Source: Pelagibius sp. (lineage in GTDB: Bacteria > Pseudomonadota > Alphaproteobacteria > Kiloniellales > Kiloniellaceae). Taken from it: DNA of 64,000 nucleotides. Of the stretch, positions 19,636-29,059 are shown one piece after another (the first letter of the stretch is position 1; each line of letters begins with the position of its first letter). Where the stretch lies: assembly GCF_028281305.1 (NCBI RefSeq), contig NZ_JANQKD010000028.1, positions 1 through 64,000 on the forward strand, given 5' to 3'. The notes beneath the pieces are model-generated. The model saw nothing but the letters and a program-made list of their open reading frames with translations, did no database searches and was not told the DNA's origin. The position numbers were made by a program, and so were the translations under genes.

Positions 19636-20589
19636 ATGCGGATCGCTTTCATCGGCCTCGGCAACGTGGGCTTCCCCCTGGCGCGCAACCTGCAACGCGC
19701 CGGGCACGACCTCACCGTCTTCGACCTCGATCCCGCGCGCGCGGCACCCCTGGCGGAGGCCGGCGCCAGGCTTGCGGAGTCCGCCTCTGCCGCCGCCGAG
19801 GGCGCCGACGCCGCGGTCACCTCGCTGCCCAACCCCGCGGCGGTTGCAGCGGTGGTGCCGGGCGAAGGCGGCCTGCTGTCGGCCCTTGCGGCGGGCAGCC
19901 TCTGGCTCGAGATGAGCACCACCGACGCCGACGACATGCGCCGCTATGCCGAGGAAGCCGCCGGGCGCGGCATCGACGTGCTGGAGGCGCCCATCACCGG
20001 CGGCGCCAACCGGGCCTGGAGCGGCGAGATCTCCATCCTGGTGGGCGGCGAGGAAGCCGTCTTCCGGCGCTACCGGCCGCTGCTGGCGGCCATGGGCGGC
20101 GCGATCGAGCACATGGGCCCCATCGGCGCGGCCTCGGTGGTGAAGGTGATCACCAACATGCTGGCCTTCGTCCACCTCTGGGCCAGCGGCGAGGCGATGA
20201 TGCTGGCCAAGCGCGCCGGCATCGACCTGGAGCGGGCCTTTCACGGCATCCGCATCTCTTCCGGCAATTCCTTTGCTCATGAGACCGAGGGCCAACTTGT
20301 GCTGAACGGCTCCTACAACTGCGCCTTCACCCTGGCGCTGGCGCTGAAGGACATGCGTCTTGCCATGAAATTGGCGCAGCAGACCGAAACGCCTTTGGCG
20401 ATGGCGGAGTTGGTGAACGGGCTTTTCGAAGAGGCGCGCCAGACCTTCGGCGACGAGGCCTGGTCGACACAGGCGGTAAAGCTGCTGGAAGACCGGCTGC
20501 AGGAGCCGCTGCGCGCGCCGGGCTTTCCGCCGGTGCTGGCCGGCATGGGCGGCGGCGAGGATGAGGCCCGGCAGCCGTCTCAGGCGTAA
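19636..20589 (+). CDS. NAD(P)-dependent 3-hydroxyisobutyrate-dehydrogenase-family oxidoreductase
   Basis: Beta-hydroxyacid dehydrogenase of 317 residues. Rossmann motif MRIAFIGLGNVGFPLARNL at the N-terminus, the substrate-binding loop APITGGANRAWSGEISILVGG, and catalytic Lys in ASVVKVITNMLAFVH. Start placed at the ATG before RIAFIG; an ATG three codons earlier is possible but lacks a visible RBS. Followed after 34 bp by a Gfo/Idh/MocA oxidoreductase, probably co-transcribed, and facing the dehydratase gene, so a role in sugar-acid breakdown is likely (inference). Confidence 0.9.
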   Translation: MRIAFIGLGNVGFPLARNLQRAGHDLTVFDLDPARAAPLAEAGARLAESASAAAEGADAAVTSLPNPAAVAAVVPGEGGLLSALAAGSLWLEMSTTDADDMRRYAEEAAGRGIDVLEAPITGGANRAWSGEISILVGGEEAVFRRYRPLLAAMGGAIEHMGPIGAASVVKVITNMLAFVHLWASGEAMMLAKRAGIDLERAFHGIRISSGNSFAHETEGQLVLNGSYNCAFTLALALKDMRLAMKLAQQTETPLAMAELVNGLFEEARQTFGDEAWSTQAVKLLEDRLQEPLRAPGFPPVLAGMGGGEDEARQPSQA

Positions 20590-20623
20590 AAGACAACCAG
20601 AAAATTGGGGAAGGAGCCCGGGT

Positions 20624-21625
20624 GTGAGCGATCTGCGTTGGGGGGTGCTGAGCACCGCGAGAATTGGAACCGAAAAGGTGATCCCGGGGATCCAGCGGTC
20701 CCGGCGCGGCCGGGTGACGGCCATTGCCTCGCGCGATCTCGGCCGCGCCGAGGCGGCGGCTGCGGACCTCAAGATCGACAAGGCCTACGGCAGCTATGAA
20801 GAGCTCCTGGCCGATCCGGACATCGATGCGGTCTACAACCCCCTGCCCAACAACCTGCACGTCGACCTCACGCTCCAGGCCGCGGCGGCGGGCAAGGCGG
20901 TGCTCTGCGAGAAACCCGTCGCCATGACCAAGGCCGATGCCGAGCGGCTGCGCGCGGTCGAAGGCAAGGTTCCGGTGATGGAGGCCTTCATGGTGCGCTT
21001 CCACCCGCAGTGGCTCTGGGCGCGGGACCAGGTTCGCGCCGGGCGCCTGGGGGAGTTGCGCGCCATCCAGGCCTTCTTCTCCTACTTCAACCGCGACCCC
21101 GCCAACATCCGCAACGCGCCGGAGACCGGCGGCGGCGCGCTGCTCGATATCGGCTGCTATCCCATGGTGGCGGGGCGCTTCTTCTTCGAGGGCGAACCCC
21201 AGCGCGTTCTGGCCCTGATCGAGCGCGACCCCGACTTCCAGGTCGACCGCCTGACCTCCGCCCTGTTGGACTTCGGCGGCGGCCGCCGCGTCGACTTCAC
21301 GGTCTCGACCCAGGTGGTGCCCTATCAGCGCGTGCAGTTGATCGGCACCGACGGGCGCCTGGAGATCGAGATTCCCTTCAACGCACCCCAGGGGGAGGCC
21401 ACCCGTCTGTTCCTGGATGACGGCAGCGATCTGCGCGGCGGCGGAATTCAGGTTCAGGACATGGAGGCCGTCGACCAGTATGCCGAACAGGCCGACGTCT
21501 TCGCCGCTGCGGTTCTGGGTGAAGCGCCGCTGCCCTACGGGATCAAGGATGCGGTCCAGAACATGGCGATCCTCGACGCCCTCTTCCGTTCCGACGAGAG
21601 CGGCCAGTGGGAGAGTGTCGGCTGA
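20624..21625 (+). CDS. Gfo/Idh/MocA family oxidoreductase
   Basis: NAD(P)-dependent dehydrogenase of 333 residues. A GTG start follows GGGAAGGAG. The N-terminal Rossmann unit begins LRWGVLSTARIGTEKVIPGI. EKPVAMTKADAERL is the family EKP motif with catalytic Lys, and GGGALLDIGCYPM the substrate-binding DxxCY segment. Similar to glucose-fructose oxidoreductase/trans-dihydrodiol dehydrogenase-type members. Second gene of a presumed operon with the upstream dehydrogenase. Substrate unknown. Confidence 0.9.
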   Translation: MSDLRWGVLSTARIGTEKVIPGIQRSRRGRVTAIASRDLGRAEAAAADLKIDKAYGSYEELLADPDIDAVYNPLPNNLHVDLTLQAAAAGKAVLCEKPVAMTKADAERLRAVEGKVPVMEAFMVRFHPQWLWARDQVRAGRLGELRAIQAFFSYFNRDPANIRNAPETGGGALLDIGCYPMVAGRFFFEGEPQRVLALIERDPDFQVDRLTSALLDFGGGRRVDFTVSTQVVPYQRVQLIGTDGRLEIEIPFNAPQGEATRLFLDDGSDLRGGGIQVQDMEAVDQYAEQADVFAAAVLGEAPLPYGIKDAVQNMAILDALFRSDESGQWESVG

Positions 21626-21645
21626 AACCCGGCATGCAACCCGAT

Positions 21646-21739
21646 CCCCCCTCACCCTTCCCTCTCCCCCGGCGGGGGAGAGGGTTGAGCAGGCTTGGCG
21701 AGGCTGTGGCCGAGCGTTAGCCGGAGTTGGGTGAGGGGG
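21646..21739. repeat. REP-like extragenic palindrome
   Basis: Outer arms CCCCCTCACCC and GGGTGAGGGGG flank an inner hairpin (CCCTCTCCCCC pairing with GGGGGAGAGGG) and a short spacer. This nested structure is the form seen in dispersed bacterial intergenic palindromes. It lies between convergent genes and may also help end transcription. Confidence 0.75.
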
Positions 21740-21755
21740 CGATCTGCAGGGCCGG

Positions 21756-22568
21756 TCAGAGCCCCGGGCTTTCCCCCGCGGCGATGCGCGCCTCGATCCT
21801 GTCCAGCACACCGGGCAGGTCGGCGACGGTGTCAACCACGTAGTCCGCCCCCGCGGCCTCCAGCTTCTCGACGGCGCGGGCATTGAGTGCCGCACGCTCC
21901 TCGGCGGGCGCCGCGGCCAGTTCCGTCGGCGAGAGGCCCACTTCGTTGCCGGAAAGCGACACGCCGACGGTCCAGCTCCCCGCGGCGCGGCCCTCGGCTA
22001 TGCCGGGCTCCGTGTCGTCCACCTTCACGCAGGCCGAAGCCGGCCAGACCGCCAGGTCGATGAAGCACTTGTACATCATCAGCGGCGAGGGCCGCCCGGC
22101 CGGCAGGTCGCCGGCGCAGACCAGGTTGTCCGGCGTGTAGCCCTGATCCGCCGCCAGGGGCAGCACCGGCGCCATGATGTCGCGGGTGTAGCCGGTGGTG
22201 GAGCCGATCTTGACGCCAAGGGCCCGAAGATCGGCCACCATCGCGGCGGCACCGGGCACCAGGTCGGCGTAGTCCGATACGATCCGCGCATTCAGGGGTA
22301 CGAAGATCTCGTAGACCCGCTGCGCCGCGTCGTCGTCGAAGGGCGCGCCGCCGTGGGCCTCCTGCCAGGCCGCCGCCACCCGCGGCAGGGCGCCCAGCGC
22401 CTTGATGTGCTCCAGTTTCGGCAGGCCCATGGGGCCCCGCGCCTCGGCAATCGTCAGCTCGACTCCGAATTCGCCGAAGACCTCGACGAAAGCGCCCATC
22501 GGCGCCCGCGACCCGAAGTCGATCATGGTGCCCGCCCAATCGAAGACGACAGCCTTCACAAGGCTCAT
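21756..22568 (-). CDS. phnX: Phosphonoacetaldehyde hydrolase (phosphonatase)
   Basis: HAD-superfamily enzyme cleaving the C-P bond of phosphonoacetaldehyde to acetaldehyde and phosphate, 270 residues. The nucleophile motif is VFDWAGTMIDFGS. The Schiff-base Lys is in MGLPKLEHIKALG, the key mark of PhnX. TTGYTRDIM and KVDDTEPGIAEG are the remaining HAD motifs. It overlaps the upstream FAD oxidoreductase gene by ATGA, so the two are translationally coupled. That partner probably supplies its substrate. No phnW transaminase is present here. Confidence 0.94.
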   Translation of the reverse strand: MSLVKAVVFDWAGTMIDFGSRAPMGAFVEVFGEFGVELTIAEARGPMGLPKLEHIKALGALPRVAAAWQEAHGGAPFDDDAAQRVYEIFVPLNARIVSDYADLVPGAAAMVADLRALGVKIGSTTGYTRDIMAPVLPLAADQGYTPDNLVCAGDLPAGRPSPLMMYKCFIDLAVWPASACVKVDDTEPGIAEGRAAGSWTVGVSLSGNEVGLSPTELAAAPAEERAALNARAVEKLEAAGADYVVDTVADLPGVLDRIEARIAAGESPGL

Positions 22569-23719
22569 GCCACTGCCCCTTTTTCCGAATTCGCCGGACC
22601 CAGAAGACCGGCGATGACTTCCTCCCCCAAGGCGAAGGCCGTTGAGGCACCGGTCCCGCCGGTGACGATCACGATGCGCAGGTCCTGGCGCGGCGCATCG
22701 ACCAGCACCACACGCTCGTCGCTGCTGGGGTAGACGCCGGTCCAGCGCTCGCGCACCGAACAGCCCTGCAGGCCGGTGGCCGCGGTGAGCTCTTCGAGTA
22801 TCAAGCGGTCGACCGCTTCACTCTGAAACGGCGACGGCGGATCGTCGTAGTGATGGGAATCGCCCACCACCAGCGAACCGTCGGCGCTCTGAACGGCGAT
22901 CAGATGAATGCCGTGGCCCAGTGCATCGCCCTGCTCGCGCAGCAGCCGGTCTTTCAGGGGCGCCGCTTCCGCCAGGGCCGAGTAGCCTTCGTAGCGCACA
23001 AGCGACAGGTCGGACATCACCGGTGCCGGCAGCCGGTAGCCGGCCGGCGGGTCAACGCGCAGCATATGCAGCTTGCAGGGCCGCAAGCGGTAACCTCCAA
23101 GCTCCTCGGCGAACAGCGTCGTCAGATCGGCATTGGGGCAGACCACCGCGGCCTCGGCGAAGACAGGCCCCCGGTCGGTGTCCAGCCGCGGCAGATCGAG
23201 GCCCCGCACGGCGGTCGACCAGCGGAAGGCGACGCCCCAGCGCTCCTCCAGCCAGGCGGCAAGGCGCGGCAGCGCATCGCGCGACTCGACCCTCAGTTCG
23301 TGCGGGCTGTGCAGCGCCAGGCAGAGCTGGCGGGGATCGAGCTCCGGATGCTGGCGGCGCAGCTCCTGCGCGGAAAGCAGGCGGCAGCTTTCGCCCATCT
23401 CCGTCGCGGCAAAAGCCTCCAGAACCGCCGCAGCTTCGGGCCGGCGGGCCAGCACCAGGAGCCCACGCTGGAGCACATCGATGCCGGCCTGCGGCGCCAC
23501 CTCGGCCCAGACGTCCCGTGACCTCAGCGCCCGCCGCCAATGCGCGCCGCGCTGCTGTCCGGTGATGGTGACAAAGCCGAAGTTGCGCACGGAGGCGCCC
23601 GCCGCCCGCGCATCGCGCTCGATGACCACAACCCTGCGGCCCTGGCGTGCGGCGGCCAGGGCATGGGCCAGGCCGACGATGCCGGCGCCGACCACCGCCA
23701 AATCGAACGTTTCCGTCAT
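22565..23719 (-). CDS. FAD-dependent aminophosphonate-type oxidoreductase (TIGR03364-like)
   Basis: Flavoprotein of the DAO fold, 384 residues. FAD-binding FDLAVVGAGIVGLAHALAAA at the N-terminus, RNFGFVTITGQQRG typical of this subgroup, and a C-terminal GGTGASTAFALGEE loop. The subgroup is known for linkage to phosphonatases and is thought to oxidise an amino- or N-methylamino-phosphonate to an aldehyde. Direct overlap with phnX supports this: oxidase yields phosphonoacetaldehyde, PhnX cleaves it. The exact substrate (for example an N-methylated 2-aminoethylphosphonate) is inference. Confidence 0.85.
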   Translation of the reverse strand: MTETFDLAVVGAGIVGLAHALAAARQGRRVVVIERDARAAGASVRNFGFVTITGQQRGAHWRRALRSRDVWAEVAPQAGIDVLQRGLLVLARRPEAAAVLEAFAATEMGESCRLLSAQELRRQHPELDPRQLCLALHSPHELRVESRDALPRLAAWLEERWGVAFRWSTAVRGLDLPRLDTDRGPVFAEAAVVCPNADLTTLFAEELGGYRLRPCKLHMLRVDPPAGYRLPAPVMSDLSLVRYEGYSALAEAAPLKDRLLREQGDALGHGIHLIAVQSADGSLVVGDSHHYDDPPSPFQSEAVDRLILEELTAATGLQGCSVRERWTGVYPSSDERVVLVDAPRQDLRIVIVTGGTGASTAFALGEEVIAGLLGPANSEKGAVA

Positions 23720-23939
23720 CAGAGCCGGCCCGTCCCCCTCGCCTTACCCGTCGCTTTCCCCTGCATAGCAGCCCGCCACCTACTGCCCCTCTGCATTTCC
23801 GCCCGGGCTCCTAGTCGCCCTACTCACTAGGCCAAGCACAGGTCCCCATAAAGTGTTTTCTCACGACCTTGCGTCCTCGTCCGGCGCTGCGTATGCCTTG
23901 GGGTGCAAAGTGCGCAACCGCGGAGGGAAAGGAGACGGC

Positions 23940-24533
23940 ATGAGCGCGGAACCCCGCGCCTGGCAGCGCATGCTGTCGGGCCGGCGCCTCGATCTCCTGG
24001 ATCCTTCGCCGCTGGACATCGAGATCGAAGACATCGCCCATGGCCTGGCCCGGGTCGCCCGCTGGAATGGCCAGACGAGCGGCCCTTCGGCGTTTTCCGT
24101 CGCCCAGCACAGCCTGCTGGTCGAGACAATCGTCGGCACGCTCAAGCCTTCCGCCCCCGCCGCCGAGCGCCTGGCGGCGCTGCTGCATGACGCGCCCGAG
24201 TACGTCATCGGCGACCTCATCACGCCCTTCAAGGCGGCGGTGGGGATGGACTACAAAGCCCTGGAGCGCCGCCTGATGACCGCCATCCGCCTGCGCTTCG
24301 GCCTCACCGGCCGGGAACCGGAGGCCCTGACCAAGCTGATCAAGCGCGCAGACCGCACGGCGGCCTACCTGGAGGCAACCCAGCTCGCCGGCTTCTCGCT
24401 CACAGAGGGCCGCCGGCTGTTCGGCCAGCACAAGCGCTTTCAGGACATTCATCTGGAGCCCTGGCCGGCGCAGAAGGCCAAGCGCCTGTTCCTGCGGCGC
24501 TATCAGACGCTGCACAAGGCCCTCTCGCCTTGA
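23940..24533 (+). CDS. HD-domain phosphohydrolase (YfbR-like)
   Basis: Metal-dependent phosphohydrolase of 197 residues. Start at MSAEPRAW after AAAGGAGACGG. HSLLVETIV and LLHDAPEYVIGDLITPFK give the H...HD ligands, with a distal Asp in IKRADRTAAYLEA. Related to YfbR-type 5'-nucleotidases. Its stop overlaps the TTG start of hpnB, placing it at the head of the hopanoid operon; whether it has a hopanoid role is unknown. Confidence 0.85.
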   Translation: MSAEPRAWQRMLSGRRLDLLDPSPLDIEIEDIAHGLARVARWNGQTSGPSAFSVAQHSLLVETIVGTLKPSAPAAERLAALLHDAPEYVIGDLITPFKAAVGMDYKALERRLMTAIRLRFGLTGREPEALTKLIKRADRTAAYLEATQLAGFSLTEGRRLFGQHKRFQDIHLEPWPAQKAKRLFLRRYQTLHKALSP

Positions 24534-25729
24534 GCGCGGCACTCACCGACCTCGCTACCCTGGGCCTCGCCGCACTCAGTCTCGCGATCTGGGCTTACCT
24601 CTGGTTCTTCCGCGGCGATTTCTGGCGCTGCCGGGAGCGCCTGGACGGCAGCGCGCCGGAACCGGAGCGCTGGCCGGCGGTGACGGCGATCATCCCGGCG
24701 CGCAACGAAGCCGCGGTCATCGCGGCCGCGCTGACCTCCATCCTGGAGCAGGACTATCCGGGCGATCTCTCCGTCGTACTGGTCGACGACCACAGCGAGG
24801 ACGGCACTGTCGAGGCGGCCCGCCAGGCCGCCGCCGACAGCAGCCGGCCGGAGCGATTCAATCTGGTGCGTGCGGCTGCGCTGCCGGAGGGCTGGACCGG
24901 GAAGCTCTGGGCTCTCGACCAGGGCCTGCGCCAGTCCGACCCGGACAGCCGTTACCTCTGGTTCAGCGATGCGGACATCGCCCAGCCGCCGCAGGCGCTG
25001 CGTCGGCTGGTCGCCAAGGCGGTCTCGGAGGGGCGCGATCTGGTTTCCCTGATGGTCGCCCTGCGCTGCGAAGGACTGTGGGAGCGCTTGCTGATCCCGC
25101 CCTTCATCTACTTCTTCCAGAAGCTCTATCCCTTCGCCTGGGTGAACGATCCGAAGAAAGCCACGGCGGCCGCCGCCGGCGGCTGCATCCTGCTGCGGCG
25201 CGCGACGCTGGCAGAAGTCGGCGGGCTGGCCGTTCTGCGCGGCGCCCTGATCGACGACTGCAGTCTGGCGGCCAAGGTGAAGCAGGTGCGCGGGTCCGGC
25301 AGCCGCGGGCTCTGGCTGGGCCTGGCCGAGACCGCCCGCTCCATCCGGCCCTATGCTGGTCTGGGCGCGATCTGGGACATGGTCGCCCGCAGCGCCTATA
25401 CCCAGTTGAGGCACAACCCTTTGATCCTGCTCGGCACGCTGGTCGGCATGTTCGCGACCTATCTGGCCCCGCCGCTGCTGGTGCTGGGGCTACCCTGGCA
25501 TGGCCAGATACCTGCGGCACTGATCGCCGCGCTGGCCTGGCTCGCCATGACCCTGACGGTCCTGCCGGTTCTGCGGCTCTACAGGCAGGGCCTCTGGCTG
25601 GCACCGCTGCTGCCGCTGGCTGCCCTGCTCTACTCCGTCATGACCTTCGACTCGGCTCTGCGGCATTGGCGGGGCCATGGCGGCACCTGGAAAGGGCGCG
25701 TGCAGGCTGGACAGCGCGGCCTGGAATGA
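24530..25729 (+). CDS. hpnB: Hopanoid-associated glycosyltransferase HpnB
   Basis: Family 2 glycosyltransferase with membrane segments, 399 residues. One N-terminal membrane helix, then the GT-A domain (VTAIIPARNEAAVI, VVLVDDHSEDGT, LWFSDADIAQPP as DxD-type site, LIDDCSLAAKVK) and three to four C-terminal membrane helices. The TTG start overlapping the preceding TGA is the only one that keeps the N-terminal helix. HpnB is conserved in hopanoid loci but its product is not firmly established. First core gene of the hpnBCDE-shc-hpnG run. Confidence 0.9.
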   Translation: MSAALTDLATLGLAALSLAIWAYLWFFRGDFWRCRERLDGSAPEPERWPAVTAIIPARNEAAVIAAALTSILEQDYPGDLSVVLVDDHSEDGTVEAARQAAADSSRPERFNLVRAAALPEGWTGKLWALDQGLRQSDPDSRYLWFSDADIAQPPQALRRLVAKAVSEGRDLVSLMVALRCEGLWERLLIPPFIYFFQKLYPFAWVNDPKKATAAAAGGCILLRRATLAEVGGLAVLRGALIDDCSLAAKVKQVRGSGSRGLWLGLAETARSIRPYAGLGAIWDMVARSAYTQLRHNPLILLGTLVGMFATYLAPPLLVLGLPWHGQIPAALIAALAWLAMTLTVLPVLRLYRQGLWLAPLLPLAALLYSVMTFDSALRHWRGHGGTWKGRVQAGQRGLE

Positions 25730-25835
25730 TCGGCGCCGTCAGGCTAAGTTCGCGCAACAGCGCCGCGTCGGCGAATGCAGCGCCAAACGCTTGGGGTATC
25801 GTCGCCTTGGGGGATTGCCACAGCAGGAGAACCGG

Positions 25836-26720
25836 ATGACGCCTGCCAGCGTCGAAACACCATCGGGCAAGGGATCGGGCGACGAGAACTTTCCCGTCGG
25901 CTCCTGGCTGTTGCCGGCCGCGCTGCGCCCGGACGTGGCGACCTACTACGCCTTTGCGCGCGCCATCGACGACATTGCCGACAACCCCGCCCTCGCCCCG
26001 GACGACAAGATCGACCGCCTGAAACGCTTCGACGCCGCCCTGCAATCGGCGGGCAACGACGCACCGGGGCTGGAGAAGGCGGCGCGGCTGCGCGAGACCC
26101 TGGCGCGGCGCGGCATCACCACGGCGCGCGGCAGCGACCTGGTGGCCGCCTTCACCCAGGACGCGGTGAAACTGCGCTACACCGACTGGGAGGACCTGCT
26201 GGGCTACTGCCGTCTTTCCGCCGATCCGGTGGGCCGCTTCCTGCTCGACCTGCATGGCGAGGACCCGGGCGGCTATCCGGCCTCAGATGCGCTCTGCACA
26301 TCCCTGCAGATCCTGAATCACCTGCAGGACTGCCAGGACGACTACCATGCCCTCGATCGCGTCTACCTGCCGCTTGATTGGCTGACGGCGGAGGGCCTGG
26401 AGGTGACGGTGCTCGACGCCAAAGCGAGCCCACCGGGCCTGCGCCGGGTTATCGATCTCTGCCTCGATGGGGTCGATGCGCTTCTGATCAAGGCCCAGCG
26501 CCTGCCCGGGCAGCTTCGCTCCAGCCGGCTGGCGATGGAGTCGGCCGTCATCGTGAAGCTGGCGCTGCGTCTCAGCCGGCGTCTGCGCCGCGGCGACCCT
26601 TTGGCCGAACGCGTTGCCCTCAGCAAGGCCGACTTCCTCTTTGCGGGGCTGGGCGGCGCTGCAGGCGTTCAGGTCCAGCGTCTTTTCGCCGCCCCACAGA
26701 TCGCCGGACAGAGCGGATGA
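25836..26720 (+). CDS. hpnC: Squalene synthesis protein HpnC
   Basis: Squalene/phytoene-synthase fold enzyme of 294 residues. In the three-enzyme route, HpnC converts presqualene diphosphate to hydroxysqualene. Start at MTPASVETP after CAGGAG. First Asp-rich motif in AFARAIDDIADN, second in LNHLQDCQDDYHALDRVYLP. Stop codon overlaps the hpnD start (ATGA), giving coupled translation. Confidence 0.93.
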   Translation: MTPASVETPSGKGSGDENFPVGSWLLPAALRPDVATYYAFARAIDDIADNPALAPDDKIDRLKRFDAALQSAGNDAPGLEKAARLRETLARRGITTARGSDLVAAFTQDAVKLRYTDWEDLLGYCRLSADPVGRFLLDLHGEDPGGYPASDALCTSLQILNHLQDCQDDYHALDRVYLPLDWLTAEGLEVTVLDAKASPPGLRRVIDLCLDGVDALLIKAQRLPGQLRSSRLAMESAVIVKLALRLSRRLRRGDPLAERVALSKADFLFAGLGGAAGVQVQRLFAAPQIAGQSG

Positions 26721-27592
26721 CCCTTGCCCGCCCCGAAACCCCGGCTGCGCTGACGGACGAAGCGGCGGCCATGGCCCATGTGCGCAGCATCGCCACAGCC
26801 TCGGGCTCGTCCTTCCTCTGGGGCATGCGCCTGCTGCCGAAACCGCGGCGCCACGCGATGTACGCGATCTACGCCTTTTGCCGCGCGGTCGACGACATCG
26901 CCGATGACGACGGCGCAGCCGAAGAAAAGCGCCGGGGCCTGGCTTTCTGGCGCGAAGAGATCGGGCGCCTCTACGACGGCCGTCCGACCCACCCCATCAC
27001 GCTTGCCTTGCAGCACCCACGCCGCTGTTACGGCCTGCCAAAGGCGGAGTTCCTCGCCGTCATCGACGGCATGGAAATGGACGCCCGCGAGGACATCCGC
27101 GCCCCCGACATGGAGACCTTCCGGCTTTACTGCCGGCGCGTGGCGGGCGCGGTCGGGGTGCTTTCGGTGCATGCCTTCGGCGCCGAGGAGCCGGAGGCCC
27201 AGAGCCTTGCCCTGGCAGAAGGCGATGCGCTGCAGTTCACCAACATCCTGCGCGATCTGCGCGAGGATGCAGAGCGCGGGCGCCTCTACCTGCCGCGCGA
27301 ACTGCTGCTGCGCCAGGGCATCGAAAGCCGCGATCCCATGACGGTTCTGCAGGATGCGCGGCTGCCCGCCGTCTGCCGCGAACTGGCCGCCATGGCCGAG
27401 GAACGCTTCACCGAGGCCCAGGCCCTGATGGCGCGCTGCCGGCGCGGGCCCATGCGCCCGGCACGGATCATGCTGGCCGTTTACCGCCGTCTGCTGACCC
27501 GCCTTCAACAACAGGGCTGGCGGGACAACGCGACCCGCGTGCGCCTTCCCAAGGCGGAGAAACTGTGGATCGCACTGCGCAACGGACTCTAG
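26717..27592 (+). CDS. hpnD: Presqualene diphosphate synthase HpnD
   Basis: Condenses two farnesyl diphosphates to presqualene diphosphate, the first step of the HpnCDE route; 291 residues. AFCRAVDDIADDDG and ILRDLREDAERGRLYLP are the two catalytic Asp-rich motifs. Start overlaps the hpnC stop. Only 4 bp separate it from hpnE. Confidence 0.95.
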   Translation: MTLARPETPAALTDEAAAMAHVRSIATASGSSFLWGMRLLPKPRRHAMYAIYAFCRAVDDIADDDGAAEEKRRGLAFWREEIGRLYDGRPTHPITLALQHPRRCYGLPKAEFLAVIDGMEMDAREDIRAPDMETFRLYCRRVAGAVGVLSVHAFGAEEPEAQSLALAEGDALQFTNILRDLREDAERGRLYLPRELLLRQGIESRDPMTVLQDARLPAVCRELAAMAEERFTEAQALMARCRRGPMRPARIMLAVYRRLLTRLQQQGWRDNATRVRLPKAEKLWIALRNGL

Positions 27593-27596
27593 GGCC

Positions 27597-28895
27597 ATGA
27601 CAGACGCGGCCGCTGCGGGCCGGGTTCACGTCGTCGGCGCCGGACTGGCCGGGCTGTCGGCGGCGGTGCGCCTGGCGGCGCAGGGCCGCGCCGTCACGCT
27701 CTACGAGGCCGCCGCGCAGGCTGGCGGGCGCTGCCGGTCGTTTCACGATGCCCGCCTCGACTGCCTGATCGACAATGGCAACCATCTGATGATGACCGCC
27801 AACACCGCGGTGCTGGATTACCTCGATCTGCTTCAGGCCGGCGACGCCCTGACCCAGCCGGCGCAGGCCGCCTTTCCCTTTCTGGACCTGGAAAGCGGGC
27901 AGCGCTGGACCCTGAAGCCGAGCGCGGGCCGGATCCCCTGGTGGATTCTCAAGCCCAAGCAGCGCGTTCCGGGAACCCGCCTGGCGTCCTACCTCAAGGG
28001 TCTGCGTCTGGCCATTGCCGGCGCCGACACGCGAATCGGCGATTGCCTGGACACGCGCGACCCGCTGTGGCGCCCCTTCTGGGAGCCGCTGATCGTCGCC
28101 GTGCTCAACACACCGGCCGAGGAAGGCTCGGCCCGGCTGCTGTGGCAGATGCTGCAGTTGACCTTCGCCCGCGGCGAGGCCGCCTGCAGGCCCCTGGTCG
28201 CCCGCGAAGGGCTGGGCCCGGCGCTGGTGGACCCGGCCCTCGCCTTTCTGGCGGACCGCGGTGCCGAAATCCGCTTCAACCAGCGACTTCGGCAGATCGA
28301 CTTCAGCGGCGAGCGCGCGGCCCGGCTAGACTTTGCCGGGCAGGCGGTTCCGCTCGGCAGCGCCGATCAGGTGATCCTGGCGCTGCCGCCGCAGGCCGCG
28401 GAAGGACTGCTGCCGGGCCTGGATGTCCCCCGGGAGAGTCATGCCATCGTAAACGCCCACATCCGCTTGCCGCAGGCACCGCATTGGCCTTTCGAGGCCG
28501 GCCAAGCCGAGGGGGCTCAGGACGTGCCCTTCATGGGGTTGCTGGGCGGCACCGCCGATTGGCTTTTCCTGCGCGGATCCATCGTCAGCCTCACCGTCAG
28601 TGCGGCGACGGCCCTGGCGCAGCGCCCCAACGACGAGATCGCCGCGGCGCTGTGGTCCGACACGGCCCGGGCCCTCAATCTCGATCCGGCTCTGAACCCG
28701 CCGATTCGGGTGATCAACGAGAAGCGGGCGACCTTCGCGCAGACGCCCGCCGCCCTGCGCCGCCGCCCGCCGACGCGCAGTGCCTGGCGCAACCTCTTTC
28801 TTGCCGGTGACTGGACGGCAACGGGCCTGCCGGCGACCATCGAATCCGCCGTCCGCTCCGGGGACGCGGCCGCCAAGGCACTGACATTGCCCTGA
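27597..28895 (+). CDS. hpnE: Hydroxysqualene dehydroxylase HpnE
   Basis: FAD-dependent amine-oxidase/desaturase-fold protein of 432 residues. Reduces hydroxysqualene to squalene in the three-enzyme route. N-terminal VHVVGAGLAGLSAAVRLA and TLYEAAAQAGGRC for FAD binding, NLFLAGDWTATGLPATIESA as the C-terminal FAD motif. Directly downstream of hpnD. Confidence 0.94.
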   Translation: MTDAAAAGRVHVVGAGLAGLSAAVRLAAQGRAVTLYEAAAQAGGRCRSFHDARLDCLIDNGNHLMMTANTAVLDYLDLLQAGDALTQPAQAAFPFLDLESGQRWTLKPSAGRIPWWILKPKQRVPGTRLASYLKGLRLAIAGADTRIGDCLDTRDPLWRPFWEPLIVAVLNTPAEEGSARLLWQMLQLTFARGEAACRPLVAREGLGPALVDPALAFLADRGAEIRFNQRLRQIDFSGERAARLDFAGQAVPLGSADQVILALPPQAAEGLLPGLDVPRESHAIVNAHIRLPQAPHWPFEAGQAEGAQDVPFMGLLGGTADWLFLRGSIVSLTVSAATALAQRPNDEIAAALWSDTARALNLDPALNPPIRVINEKRATFAQTPAALRRRPPTRSAWRNLFLAGDWTATGLPATIESAVRSGDAAAKALTLP

Positions 28896-29059
28896 AATTG
28901 CCCGATTGCAGGGACTTGTCAGCAACCGCCGGCTTCTTCACAATTGCGCTCATTGAACCGGAGAGGCGGGGGATTCGGGGCCGTCCTTCCGGGTCGCGTG
29001 GTGACGATAGATCGGGGTCCTCTTGCTGCCTTCTCCGGGCGGCGTTACTTCAACTGGAT

